Origin: Pseudomonas sp. GM49
GTDB taxonomy: Bacteria > Pseudomonadota > Gammaproteobacteria > Pseudomonadales > Pseudomonadaceae
Direction of reading: 5' to 3'
DNA: 64,000 nt
Assembly: GCF_000282355.1 (NCBI RefSeq)
Contig: NZ_AKJL01000110.1
Location: forward strand, 1 to 64,000
Shown here one piece after another: positions 1 through 9,712 of the stretch. The position numbers were made by a program, and so were the translations under genes. How positions within the stretch are numbered: position 1 is the first letter of the stretch; each line of letters begins with the position of its first letter. The notes beneath the pieces were generated by a model. It ran no database searches and was not told the DNA's origin. It saw only the letters and a list, made by a program, of their open reading frames with translations.

Positions 1-227
1 GGGGAGCCGGTATCGGCCATGCGCCCCAGCGGCAGGCCGGCAATCGCGTAGACGATGGTGAATGCCGTCCCGATGATCCCCAACTGGAAATCACTGAGAT
101 GCCATTCCATGCGAATGGGCTCGATGATGATGGCCGGGATGGTGCGGTCGAAAAAATTGAACAGGTTGGCCAGGAACAACAGGAACAGAATGCGCCAGGC
201 ATTGGCCGCTTGGGTCGAGTTCTGCAT
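1..227 (-). CDS. MFS transporter, N-terminal part (truncated by window edge)
   Basis: The reverse strand reads from an ATG at 227 to the window edge without a stop, giving 75 residues. It starts MQNSTQAANAWRILFLLFLA, a short polar head running into the first membrane helix, then NLFNFFDRTIPAIIIEPI and a second helix ending GLPLGRMAD. The FDR after helix 1 and the GxLxxRxxD-type loop between helices 2 and 3 are typical of the major facilitator superfamily, closest in style to the anion:cation symporter and spinster-like branches. It would be an inner-membrane secondary transporter. The substrate cannot be told because about five sixths of the protein is missing. Confidence 0.8.
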   Translation of the reverse strand, partial: MQNSTQAANAWRILFLLFLANLFNFFDRTIPAIIIEPIRMEWHLSDFQLGIIGTAFTIVYAIAGLPLGRMADTGS

Positions 228-506
228 GGGTCCGTCTCTTTTATTGTTTTGGGGCGTCACTGCCCCCGGACTTTGCAATCTAGACAGGCCGGCCATAACT
301 GTCTTTCATTATTCGCCGGGCTGATACCTGCCCATGGCGCACAGCCCGCTCCCACAGGAGATACAGCGTTCGCCAGATGGGTATCCAGCAGTTCGTCCGG
401 CCGATAAAAAATACCTTTCACCCCCCCTTCCCAAGCCGTTGGCGAAGCCTAGAATAGCGGCCTTGTTTCCCCCCTGTGTCTCCACTCCTCCTTACGATAA
501 TCGCCC
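228..506. other. Intergenic region between divergent genes
   Basis: No convincing gene. It must hold the promoters of the leftward MFS gene and the rightward YkgJ gene. A degenerate REP-like remnant (cagcccgctcccacaggag) lies near 342-360. Confidence 0.4.
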
Positions 507-872
507 ATGTCCGAAGCCAGTCCGTGTCTGAATTGCGGTGCCTGCTGTTCTCATTTTCGCGTGTCATTTTTCTGGGGTGAATGCGCTTCGTCCGGGGGGA
601 CGGTACCCGATGAGCTTGTCGAGCAGATCAGCCCCAGTCGGGTCGCGATGCTCGGCACCGGCTGCAAACCCGTACGCTGCACCAGCCTGGTGGGAGAGGT
701 GGGCAGTACGGTGCAATGCTCGATTTACGAAAAACGCTCCAGTACCTGTCGGGAGTTCGAAGCTTCCTGGGTCGATGGCGTGGCCAATCCCGATTGCGAC
801 GCGGCCCGTGCCGCTTTCGGCTTGCCGGCCCTGCAACCCCTATTCGAGACGCCTCAGAAGCAATTCGCCTGA
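507..872 (+). CDS. YkgJ-family cysteine cluster protein
   Basis: A 121-residue soluble protein. CLNCGACC at residues 7-14, a later C-x4-C pair around residues 53-58 and CSIYEKRSSTCREF at 71-84 form the cysteine cluster of the YkgJ/UPF0153 family, thought to bind zinc or an iron-sulfur cluster. The family's biochemical role is not established. Only a weak ribosome binding site precedes the ATG, but the MSEASPCLNCGACC start matches family members. It stands alone, with 134 bases before the next gene. Confidence 0.85.
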   Translation: MSEASPCLNCGACCSHFRVSFFWGECASSGGTVPDELVEQISPSRVAMLGTGCKPVRCTSLVGEVGSTVQCSIYEKRSSTCREFEASWVDGVANPDCDAARAAFGLPALQPLFETPQKQFA

Positions 873-1006
873 GTCATAGCACTAATCGCTATCAGGCTAA
901 TATCAAAAAGATTGGCATCAATGTGCCACCACCACTTGCGCTCCATCCATGCCCTCTATACTCCAAGGCATTCGCCGGCGCTCCTTGCGCCAGCCTGAGG
1001 ATAACA

Positions 1007-3235
1007 ATGGGGCATGCTATGGAATGGCTTGGTTTGCATTTCCTTACCGAGCTACCAGAGAGTGGGCAGGTCGTACTTAATTGCACACATGACCCTTTTC
1101 TGGTGCTGCTGGCTTACCTGGTCGCCTGTGTCGGCTGTTTCGCGACGCTGGACATGGCCGAACGGGTTGCTCACGCTGAAAATTCCGCTTCCAAGACACG
1201 CTGGCGCTGGGTTGGCAGCGGATGCCTGGCCGGCGGTATCTGGGCCATGCACTTCGTCGCGATGCTGGCATTCCAGACACCTATCGATCTTCACTATCAA
1301 CTGCCTGTCACAGTGTTCTCACTAACCATCGCGCTGCTCGCCGCGTGGCTGGCCATGCATACCCTCAGCCTTCCTGAGCTGAGTTTTCGACAGTGCCTCA
1401 CATCATCGATCGGGATCGGCCTGGGTATCGCGACCATGCATTACGTGGGCATGACGGCCATGCACTCCAATGCCGAGGTCTATTACCATCCGGGCCTGTT
1501 CGCCCTTTCGATCGCGATCGCGATCGGTGCCGCGCTGGCAGCCTTATTGCTGGCATGGTATCTGCGCGACGGCACCGGCATGCTGCATCAGCTCTTCAAA
1601 TACAGCGCCAGCCTGTTGCTCGGGGCTGGCATCCTCAGCATGCACCTCACTGCGATGGCCGCCTTCAACATGGTGCTGCCCGGCGACAGCCTGCCAGCGC
1701 AAACCGGTGAACACAGCCAACTGCAACTGGCACTGACCGTAACGGTCATGGCCCTGCTGATCATCGGCAGCAGCATCAGCGCGGCACTGGCGGACAAGAA
1801 ATTGCAACACAAGGATCACGACCTGCAGCGGGTCAACTCCCTGCTCAGCCAACTGGACCAGGCGCGCATGTCACTGCAACAGGTGGCGCACTACGACCCG
1901 CTGACCAACCTGATCAACCGCCGCGGGTTCAACCAGATCTTCGCCGAAAAACTCATTGAGAAAACCAACGAAGGCGGGATGCTGGCGGTCATGTTCCTGG
2001 ACATCGACCATTTCAAGCGGATCAACGACAGCCTTGGTCACGATGCCGGTGACGATCTGCTCAAAGTGCTTGCCCAACACATCAAGAGCTCGATTCGCAG
2101 TCACGAGGATGTGGTCGCGCGCTTCGGTGGTGACGAGTTCTGCCTGCTCATCAACCTGCATGATCGTGAGGAGGCGCGGCATATGGCCCAACGCATCATG
2201 CTGAAAATGAAGGAGCCCATCGAGCTGGCCGGCAGGCGCATGGTCATGACCACCAGCATCGGCATCAGTCTGTTTCCGGAAGACGGCAAGACGTGTGAGG
2301 AACTGCTGAAGAACGCCGACCTGGCGCTGTATCAGTCCAAGGGCAGCGGCCGCAACGGGCTGAATTTTTTCAGCGCCAACCTGAAAGCCCGCGCCATACT
2401 GGAGCTGCAGCTGGAAGAAGAATTGCGCCACGCCCTGCGTGAAGATACCGGACTGATGCTTTATTACCAGCCGATCTATGACCTCAAGACCGGTCAGGTC
2501 AGCAAGCTCGAAGCCTTGATTCGCTGGCAACACCCGGTCCATGGTTTACTCGTACCGGATCGTTTTATCGCCATCGCCGAGGCCAACGGCCTGATCGCCG
2601 AGCTGGACAACTGGGTGCTGCGCAAGGCCTGCGAGGATCTGGGCGAGTTGTCGCGCAAAGGCTGTGAAGACCTCAAGATCGCCGTGAATTGCTCGCCGCT
2701 GAACCTCGCACGCGAAGAACTGGCCGATGAAATCGAGTACGCATTGCGGGTCGCCGGTGTGGCGCCCAACCGGCTGGAACTGGAAGTCACGGAAAACGCC
2801 TTGATGGGCAATATCGCCAACACCCTGGTGTTGCTGCGACAGATTCGCGCCCTCGGCGTTTCGCTGTCGATCGATGACTTCGGCACCGGCTATTCATCCC
2901 TGGCCTACCTCAAGCGCTTGCCGCTCAACACGCTGAAAATCGACCGTTCCTTCATCCAGGACATCCCCAAGGCCACCCAGGACATGGAGATTGTCCAGGC
3001 GATTATCGTCATGGCCCATACCCTGCACCTGCAAGTGGTCACCGAAGGGGTGGAAACCTTCGAGCAATACCAATTCCTGGAAAACCACGGCTGTGACTTC
3101 GTCCAGGGCTATCTGCTGAGCCGGCCGGTACCACTGGCCGAGCTGCATCCGGTGCTGAACGAAATCAACCAGCGCAAGCACGCCTATACCGTCACGACGC
3201 CGAGCCTGGCTCACGGTACATCTGCACTAACGTAG
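1007..3235 (+). CDS. MHYT-GGDEF-EAL c-di-GMP signalling protein (MucR/NbdA-like)
   Basis: A 742-residue inner-membrane protein. The open frame extends upstream, but GAGG at 997-1000, six bases before ATG 1007, fixes the start. The N-terminal half holds the MHYT sensor: several helices with MHFVAM, MHYVGMTAMH and MHLTAM motifs, proposed in this family to bind copper and sense a diatomic gas. A GGDEF domain begins near residue 294 with an intact GGDEF at about 374. The upstream inhibitory site reads SHED instead of RxxD. An EAL domain follows with EAL at about 502, DDFGTGYSSL, KIDRSFI and TEGVET, so phosphodiesterase residues look complete. P. aeruginosa MucR (alginate) and NbdA (NO-induced dispersal) share this layout; which one is the closer relative cannot be told here. 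Its 3' end overlaps the convergent dehydrogenase gene by 44 bases. Confidence 0.93.
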   Translation: MGHAMEWLGLHFLTELPESGQVVLNCTHDPFLVLLAYLVACVGCFATLDMAERVAHAENSASKTRWRWVGSGCLAGGIWAMHFVAMLAFQTPIDLHYQLPVTVFSLTIALLAAWLAMHTLSLPELSFRQCLTSSIGIGLGIATMHYVGMTAMHSNAEVYYHPGLFALSIAIAIGAALAALLLAWYLRDGTGMLHQLFKYSASLLLGAGILSMHLTAMAAFNMVLPGDSLPAQTGEHSQLQLALTVTVMALLIIGSSISAALADKKLQHKDHDLQRVNSLLSQLDQARMSLQQVAHYDPLTNLINRRGFNQIFAEKLIEKTNEGGMLAVMFLDIDHFKRINDSLGHDAGDDLLKVLAQHIKSSIRSHEDVVARFGGDEFCLLINLHDREEARHMAQRIMLKMKEPIELAGRRMVMTTSIGISLFPEDGKTCEELLKNADLALYQSKGSGRNGLNFFSANLKARAILELQLEEELRHALREDTGLMLYYQPIYDLKTGQVSKLEALIRWQHPVHGLLVPDRFIAIAEANGLIAELDNWVLRKACEDLGELSRKGCEDLKIAVNCSPLNLAREELADEIEYALRVAGVAPNRLELEVTENALMGNIANTLVLLRQIRALGVSLSIDDFGTGYSSLAYLKRLPLNTLKIDRSFIQDIPKATQDMEIVQAIIVMAHTLHLQVVTEGVETFEQYQFLENHGCDFVQGYLLSRPVPLAELHPVLNEINQRKHAYTVTTPSLAHGTSALT

Positions 3236-4088
3236 ACGGGTCTTTCTCAAGGAAACCCTGACTCCCATGCAGGCGCATCAACTGCGCGGCCAGACCGCTG
3301 ATCGGTGTTGCCGAGCCTTGTTCACGGGAAAACTTCACCGCCGTATCCAGATCCTTGAGCAACGTGCGCACATGCCACTTGACCGGTTCGAAACGGTTTT
3401 CCGCCATCTGCGGTGCCAGGAACTGCAACGGTTTCGAATCGGCAAAGCCGCCGGCCAGCGCTTCGGCGATCAGGCTCGCATCAACCCCGGAACGCTCCGC
3501 CAGCGCGACCACTTCGGCAATCACCAATGCATTGCAGGCGACTATCATCTGATTGCACGCCTTGGTCACCTGCCCTGCCCCGACGCCGCCCATGTGCGTC
3601 ACACGCTGCCCCAGGGTCAATAGAACAGGCCGGACCCGTTCCAGGTCCTGTACGTCACCACCGACCATGATCGCCAGACTCCCGGCCTCAGCCCCCACCA
3701 CGCCGCCGGACACCGGCGTGTCGAGCCAGTGCATGCCGGTTCTATCGGCGAGGTCTGCGGCCATCTCCCGCGTTGCGTTGGGCTCCAGGCTGGAAAAATC
3801 CACCAGTAGCTGGCCTTTTTTCGCCCCTTCGATAATGCCTGTCGGACCAAACACTACCTCGCGTACGACCGACGTATCCGCCAGGCACAACATCAACACG
3901 TCAGCGTGCCGGCACAGTTCGGCCGGGCTGGCGACCTGACGGGCGCCTGCTTCCACCAGCGGCTTGCACTTGTCCGGGTTGCGATTCCATACCGCCAGCG
4001 GATAACCCGCGGCCAGCAGGCGCCGGCACATCGGCAACCCCATCAGGCCGATCCCGGCAAACCCTAGCGAAGGTAGCATTGACATCAT
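3192..4088 (-). CDS. NAD(P)-dependent beta-hydroxyacid dehydrogenase (3-hydroxyisobutyrate dehydrogenase family)
   Basis: A 298-residue cytosolic oxidoreductase. The N-terminal Rossmann motif is GFAGIGLMGLPM, the family substrate-binding signature is DTPVSGGVVGAEAGSL at about residues 118-133, and the catalytic lysine lies in GQVTKACNQ near residue 172. These mark the family of 3-hydroxyisobutyrate, tartronate semialdehyde and related dehydrogenases; the exact substrate is unresolved. An AGGAGG lies four bases before the first ATG and seven before the second, so the protein may begin at 4088 or 4085. The gene is convergent with the c-di-GMP gene and overlaps its 3' end. Confidence 0.88.
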   Translation of the reverse strand: MMSMLPSLGFAGIGLMGLPMCRRLLAAGYPLAVWNRNPDKCKPLVEAGARQVASPAELCRHADVLMLCLADTSVVREVVFGPTGIIEGAKKGQLLVDFSSLEPNATREMAADLADRTGMHWLDTPVSGGVVGAEAGSLAIMVGGDVQDLERVRPVLLTLGQRVTHMGGVGAGQVTKACNQMIVACNALVIAEVVALAERSGVDASLIAEALAGGFADSKPLQFLAPQMAENRFEPVKWHVRTLLKDLDTAVKFSREQGSATPISGLAAQLMRLHGSQGFLEKDPSTLVQMYREPGSAS

Positions 4089-4284
4089 TTAGCCTCCTTT
4101 TGATTAAAGATCACCGAATACTGGCCGATTCATCATGACTTAGGAAAGGATTCCCCCCGAGTGATGCTCAGGCTAAAGACCAAGGCATGGTCCGAGTACG
4201 CGCTGAAAAAAGACGCGATTCTATTCCGTGACGGTTCGACGACAGCGAGTCGGCCAACCAATCAGCCCAGGTAGATGGCGAACA

Positions 4285-6480
4285 ATGACTTCTAAAAACA
4301 ACCCGGCCACTGCGGTAACCGATCTGACGTTGAGCCCCGCGGCCAACAGCCCGTCATCACCGAAGCCATTGATTCAATCCCGTCCGTTGGCGACCCAGCA
4401 ATACCTGTACTTCACGGAAACCAACACCGACCGCATCCTCGACAACCTCGACGGCCTGCGCGACATGGTGTTCCCGCGCGCACCGCATCTGGAAGGCGAC
4501 AGCGAACAGCACAACGATCAGGAATTCCCCTCGGTGTGCCTGATCGGCCTGGGCCGCTGCGGCTCGAACATTGCGCTGGACGTGGCGGAGCTGGTGTACA
4601 ACGCCCGCAAGTTCTACCTCAACGAATTCAACAACGAAGATCGCCTGTCACCGGACAAGCGTTTTGCCGAAAAGGGCTACAGCCCGGCCCAGTGGATCCG
4701 CAACAACCTGCGCCTGGGCCAGAACAAAAACACCAAGCCGGTGTTTCTGGTCGAGCCACTGGTGATGCTCGGCGACCTGGACAAGGACATTGCCGGACGC
4801 ATCCGTTTCTCGCGCAAGGGCGAAAAAAGCGGCTTCCTGCGCGACTACAGCAAGATGAAAATCATGGACTTGTCGGAAGTCCACGCCGGTGGCGCCGGTA
4901 ACGCGCCGATCCTCGGCCAGTATCTGGCCAAGATCATCCTGAACAAGGACACCCAGCGTTTCTCCAGCCCTGACTGGAAAATGATTCACTCGTACCTGAT
5001 CGACAGCTGCGGCATCAAGGCCAACCAGTCGCGCCTGTATTTCTCGATCTTCAGTGCCGGCGGCGGTACCGGTTCGGGCATGGCCTCGGAATTCGGCCTG
5101 GCCCAGCAGCACTCGTACATGAACAAGACGTTCGACACAAAGCCGATGGACGAGCACGACAGCAAGAGCGGCCACTCCTTCGTCTTCGAACCGATCTTCA
5201 CCAGTGGCATCTGTGTACTGCCGAACATTTCCGATCACCGCAGTGAAATGTCCGAGGCGCTGCACATCAACGCCGGCCGCCTGCTGTGCAAATACCTGTC
5301 GGAAGAGTGGGACTTCTCCTACAACTTCGCCAACGAAGACAGTAGCGAAGCCAGCGTCATGGGCCGCATCCGCCCATGGAACGCGATGATGCTGATTTCC
5401 AACGACATCATGCGTTACGCCGAAGAGAACGATGACGGTAATATCCAGAACATTGATGTCAATGCCATGGAAAAGCATGCAAACCAATATATCTCGCAGC
5501 AGATCTTCAACATTCTGACGGCCCAGGCAGTTACCACCGACTACGACCAGAACTATTTCCGTCGCGCCGGCATCGACATCGGCGAAACCATCCGCCTGGA
5601 CGCCAACGACCTGTTCATGAGCCTGGCCGGCCCGGTGGCGATTGCCTATGCCGAGTCCGTGGTGCCGGAAACCCCGCCGCCGAGCAGCGACAAATTCAAG
5701 GTATTCGAGAAAGAGCCGCAGCGCCTGAACATCGACGACCTGTTCTTCCGTTCGATCGACCTGCCGCACTTCAACAAGGTAACCCAGGCCATCGAAGGCA
5801 TCAGCCTGTTGCCGATCGAATCCAAGCGCTATCGTGCGTCGCTGGAGCAGTACAAGAACTCTGGGTACGACGCGGCGGCCCTGCATGACCTGCACTTCTT
5901 CAAGAATTGCTCGTCGGTGGTGTCGATCGTTTCCTTGCCGAAAGACTACAAGCTGTCCTACATGGATCTGAACCGGTTGAAGACTCACCTCAACAGCCTG
6001 TTCCCCAACACCACGCTCAAGCGCTACGCGCTGGTGATCGGTGCTTCGGCCAACCTGTCGCTGACCACCCTGATTGCCAAGAGCCCGTGCCTTTCGGACG
6101 ACTTCCTGACGCTGATCGTGGCCTTCATCAAGCGCTGCTTTGCGAAGCCTGCGTACCGTTTCGACGAAACCCTGGACAACTCGATCCTGGATTTCATCGT
6201 CCAGGAGGAATTCGATGAGGACCGCATCGACGACTTGCTCAACGAATTCGAGAACCCGGCGAAGATCCTCGATACCAACTGGTACGCGATCAAGCCGATG
6301 TACGAGAAGAAATACCGCGAGCTGATCAACGACAAGGAAAAATTCGTCTCGATCAACGACATCCGCCTGTCACGCGACTGCGTGAAGAAAGCGATCAAGT
6401 ACCTGCGCGAGATCTACCGTCACCGCATTGGCAAGACCAAGGTTATTTCGCTGAATAACCATACGGGCAAGACTGCTTAA
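4285..6480 (+). CDS. Large tubulin/FtsZ-superfamily protein of unknown role
   Basis: A 731-residue protein, about twice the length of FtsZ. Residues 84-97 read VCLIGLGRCGSNIA, resembling the glycine-rich first nucleotide loop of FtsZ and tubulin. Residues 258-265 read AGGGTGSG, the tubulin signature (T4) loop. Around 437-455, RLDANDLFMSLAGPVAIAYA resembles the T7 synergy loop and following helix: D439 and D442 have the FtsZ spacing, but the usual asparagine two residues earlier is arginine. Spacing between the loops is wider than in FtsZ, implying insertions. The C-terminal third is charged and matches nothing I recognise. ATG 4285 is taken because the residues before it look untranslated; a longer frame begins at 4228. 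The gene is alone, ends in a REP pair, and has core-like codon use. GTP binding is inferred, not shown. Confidence 0.72.
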   Translation: MTSKNNPATAVTDLTLSPAANSPSSPKPLIQSRPLATQQYLYFTETNTDRILDNLDGLRDMVFPRAPHLEGDSEQHNDQEFPSVCLIGLGRCGSNIALDVAELVYNARKFYLNEFNNEDRLSPDKRFAEKGYSPAQWIRNNLRLGQNKNTKPVFLVEPLVMLGDLDKDIAGRIRFSRKGEKSGFLRDYSKMKIMDLSEVHAGGAGNAPILGQYLAKIILNKDTQRFSSPDWKMIHSYLIDSCGIKANQSRLYFSIFSAGGGTGSGMASEFGLAQQHSYMNKTFDTKPMDEHDSKSGHSFVFEPIFTSGICVLPNISDHRSEMSEALHINAGRLLCKYLSEEWDFSYNFANEDSSEASVMGRIRPWNAMMLISNDIMRYAEENDDGNIQNIDVNAMEKHANQYISQQIFNILTAQAVTTDYDQNYFRRAGIDIGETIRLDANDLFMSLAGPVAIAYAESVVPETPPPSSDKFKVFEKEPQRLNIDDLFFRSIDLPHFNKVTQAIEGISLLPIESKRYRASLEQYKNSGYDAAALHDLHFFKNCSSVVSIVSLPKDYKLSYMDLNRLKTHLNSLFPNTTLKRYALVIGASANLSLTTLIAKSPCLSDDFLTLIVAFIKRCFAKPAYRFDETLDNSILDFIVQEEFDEDRIDDLLNEFENPAKILDTNWYAIKPMYEKKYRELINDKEKFVSINDIRLSRDCVKKAIKYLREIYRHRIGKTKVISLNNHTGKTA

Positions 6481-6499
6481 CAAGACGGGAAAATTCGTC

Positions 6500-6593
6500 G
6501 CCGCCATCGCGAGCAAGCTCGCTCCCACAGTTGACCGCGTTCTCTCTGAAAGAATGCGATCCCTGTGGGAGCGAGCTTGCTCGCGATGGCGGC
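6500..6593. repeat. Inverted pair of REP elements
   Basis: Two 31-base copies (6500-6530 and 6563-6593) in opposite orientation, built on gggagcgagcttgctcgcga. This is the common P. fluorescens-type REP palindrome, arranged as a pair (BIME-like). It sits just after the tubulin-like gene and may end or stabilise its transcript. Bases 6594-6776 hold no gene I can support. Confidence 0.85.
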
Positions 6594-6776
6594 CTTGAAT
6601 TCACTGCAAATCCACATTCAGAAACAATTGAGCAGCCGTTCAGTTGCGCTCTCAACTGTTCCCGTTACGTTTACGTCACCGTGAAGCTGTGGCCTTTCTC
6701 TACGGCAACATGCCATCACGCTACTCGGCTACACACTTTTCCCTATGAAAAGAGCGCACCAAGAAGGTGCAACCTT

Positions 6777-7082
6777 TTAAGCCTGCGCCCTTTCCTGGAT
6801 CAGAATCCACGGCGAAACAACCACCGCCCACAACTGCGGATCACGTTCAAAAAGGTCCAGCGCCCGCGTTTCAGACAGTTTGGTGAGCTTGTCAGCGGCC
6901 AGCCAGGCAGCCACTTTCTCCCCTTCATCCTGGGCCACGGCCTCGGCTGCAGCGATCAAATCCAGGCCGGGATCGACCCACAATAGGGCACCCTTGGCGA
7001 AGAACGGCTCCAGCTCTTTCCAGGTAATAGATGCAGTTTCACCAAGCAGCTTGGCATAGAGGGTGCTAGGTTCTTGATTCAT
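6777..7082 (-). CDS. DUF2288 family protein
   Basis: A 101-residue soluble acidic protein starting MNQEPSTLYAKLLGETASIT. The body contains WKELEPFFAKGALLWVDP and LDLIAAAEAVAQDE, as in the small DUF2288 family found across Pseudomonas and cyanobacteria. Function is unknown. The frame extends upstream to 7151, but ATG 7082 matches family length. It is divergent from braC across a 351-base structured region. Confidence 0.75.
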   Translation of the reverse strand: MNQEPSTLYAKLLGETASITWKELEPFFAKGALLWVDPGLDLIAAAEAVAQDEGEKVAAWLAADKLTKLSETRALDLFERDPQLWAVVVSPWILIQERAQA

Positions 7083-7274
7083 GGGACTGTCCGGAAAAGA
7101 AATCGACGCGAATGATAACGTCGGTGGTCCGGCAGAAAAACCCGGATGCAATTGAGTGACCGAAATGAAAAACGCAGGAAAGCCAGGGAATGCAATGAAT
7201 CCGGCTATAAGCCTCTCAATGTCCCCGCCGCAATTCTGTCTTTTACTTTCAATAAAGCGACACTTGCAGGTTTT

Positions 7275-7344
7275 GCCCCTCGGCGCCGCCTTCCCAGGCT
7301 GACAATCGGCGCTCTACACTGTACCGGTACAGTTGCCGAGGGGC
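7275..7344. promoter_or_regulatory. Structured bra leader: long-range inverted repeat enclosing a perfect palindrome
   Basis: The 351-base gap 7083-7433 carries GCCCCTCGGC at 7275-7284 and its exact complement GCCGAGGGGC at 7335-7344, followed by TTTT. Inside lies the perfect 16-base palindrome ACTGTACCGGTACAGT at 7318-7333. The outer arms could form a terminator-like stem in the braC leader. The palindrome has the form of a TetR-type operator. Which regulator binds is unknown, and it could serve either braC or the divergent DUF2288 gene. Confidence 0.5.
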
Positions 7345-7433
7345 TTTTCCGGGGAATGTCGCAGCTATCTGACCCGGTTCTGCTGCCCAAGGCGCCAGGA
7401 CTATAAAAACTACAACAGTAAGAGTGGAGCACT

Positions 7434-8561
7434 ATGACTAAGGCTACTAAGCAGATTTCCAAACTGTTTGCCGCTATGGTTCTGGCCGGGGTTGCCAGCC
7501 ATTCGTTCGCAGCTGACACCATCAAGATCGGCATCGCCGGCCCTAAAACCGGCCCGGTCACTCAATACGGCGACATGCAGTTCATCGGCGCCAAGATGGC
7601 CATCGAGCAGATCAACGCCAAGGGCGGCGTCGACGGCAAGATGCTTGAAGCCAAGGAATACGACGACGCGTGCGACCCTAAACAAGCCGTGGCCGTCGCC
7701 AACAAAGTGGTCAACGATGGTGTGAAATTCGTTGTAGGTCACCTCTGCTCCAGCTCCACTCAACCGGCTTCGGACATCTACGAAGACGAAGGCGTGATCA
7801 TGATCACCCCGGCCGCCACCAACCCGGACATCACCACCCGTGGTTACAAACTGGTGTTCCGCACCATCGGTCTGGACAGCGCCCAGGGCCCTGCCGCCGG
7901 CAACTACATCGCCGACCACGTCAAGCCGAAGGTTGTAGCGGTACTGCACGACAAACAGCAGTACGGTGAAGGCATCGCCACCGCCGTGAAGAAAACCCTC
8001 GAAGGCAAAGGCGTCAAGGTTGCCGTGTTCGAAGGCCTCAATGCCGGTGACAAGGACTTCTCCTCGATCATCCAGAAGCTCAAGCAAGCCAACGTCGACT
8101 TCGTTTACTACGGCGGCTACCACCCGGAGCTGGGCCTGATCCTGCGCCAGTCCCAGGAAAAGGGCCTGAAAGCCAAGTTCATGGGACCTGAAGGCGTCGG
8201 CAACGACTCCATCTCGCAAATTGCCCAGAACGCTTCCGAAGGCCTGCTGGTGACCCTGCCGAAATCCTTCGACCAGGACCCTGCCAACAAGGCGCTGGTA
8301 CAAGCCTTCGCCGACAAGAAGCAGGACCCGAGCGGCCCGTTCGTGTTCCCGGCTTACTCGGCCGTCGAAGTGATCGCCGAAGGTATCAAGTCCGCCAAGA
8401 GCGAAGACACCGCCAAGGTGGCTGAAGCCATCCACAAAGGCACCTTCAAGACCCCTACCGGCGACCTGTCGTTCGACGAAAAGGGCGACCTGAAGGACTT
8501 CAAGTTCGTGGTCTACGAGTGGCACTTCGGTAAACCAAAGACCGAAGTTTCGCCTCAGTAA
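7434..8561 (+). CDS. braC: Branched-chain amino acid ABC transporter, periplasmic binding protein
   Basis: A 375-residue periplasmic binding protein. The signal peptide MTKATKQISKLFAAMVLAGV...SFA is cleaved near residue 26 before ADTIKIGIAGP. The mature protein follows the LivJ/LivK/BraC type I fold: KIGIAGPKTGPVTQYG at the start, GHLCSSSTQPAS in the ligand pocket and PAYSAVEVIAEGI near the end. It delivers leucine, isoleucine, valine and probably alanine or threonine to the BraDEFG membrane complex encoded next. A terminator between braC and braD probably lets the binding protein be made in excess. Confidence 0.95.
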   Translation: MTKATKQISKLFAAMVLAGVASHSFAADTIKIGIAGPKTGPVTQYGDMQFIGAKMAIEQINAKGGVDGKMLEAKEYDDACDPKQAVAVANKVVNDGVKFVVGHLCSSSTQPASDIYEDEGVIMITPAATNPDITTRGYKLVFRTIGLDSAQGPAAGNYIADHVKPKVVAVLHDKQQYGEGIATAVKKTLEGKGVKVAVFEGLNAGDKDFSSIIQKLKQANVDFVYYGGYHPELGLILRQSQEKGLKAKFMGPEGVGNDSISQIAQNASEGLLVTLPKSFDQDPANKALVQAFADKKQDPSGPFVFPAYSAVEVIAEGIKSAKSEDTAKVAEAIHKGTFKTPTGDLSFDEKGDLKDFKFVVYEWHFGKPKTEVSPQ

Positions 8562-8581
8562 GCGGGCTCCATGAGTCATAA

Positions 8582-8613
8582 AGCCCACTGCGCAAGCAGT
8601 GGGCTTTGTTTTA
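8582..8613 (+). terminator. Terminator-like hairpin between braC and braD
   Basis: A perfect 10-base stem AGCCCACTGC / GCAGTGGGCT with loop GCAA, then TTGTTTTA. It sits 20 bases after the braC stop and 176 bases before braD, so it probably reduces rather than blocks read-through. Confidence 0.85.
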
Positions 8614-8788
8614 CGAGGTTAATGGGTCAGGGTCCCGTGATCCGGGAACTGATTCACCTGAAAATCTTAAAACCGTCACCAGCGGTTCGCTGGCAAACGC
8701 TTGTGCGAAGGTGGCCACAGACCACACAGCCCAGGCCGGAACATGACTCCACCAGTGAAATGCGTATCAGGTTTTTAGGAGCGTTGTA

Positions 8789-9708
<920 letters not shown>

Positions 9709-9712
<4 letters not shown>

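Noticed and set aside
716-1006. Extended N terminus of the MHYT-GGDEF-EAL frame
   Set aside because: It overlaps the YkgJ gene in another frame, and a clear ribosome binding site precedes ATG 1007.
4648-5988. A 446-codon reverse-strand frame inside the tubulin-like gene
   Set aside because: It mirrors a well-supported coding gene in G+C-rich DNA, has a valine/aspartate/glutamine-rich composition typical of antisense shadows, and no start signals.
7410-8588. A 392-codon reverse frame covering braC
   Set aside because: It is the complement of braC; composition and lack of motifs mark it as a shadow. The same applies to 11325-12833, 9916-10713 and 26905-27948.
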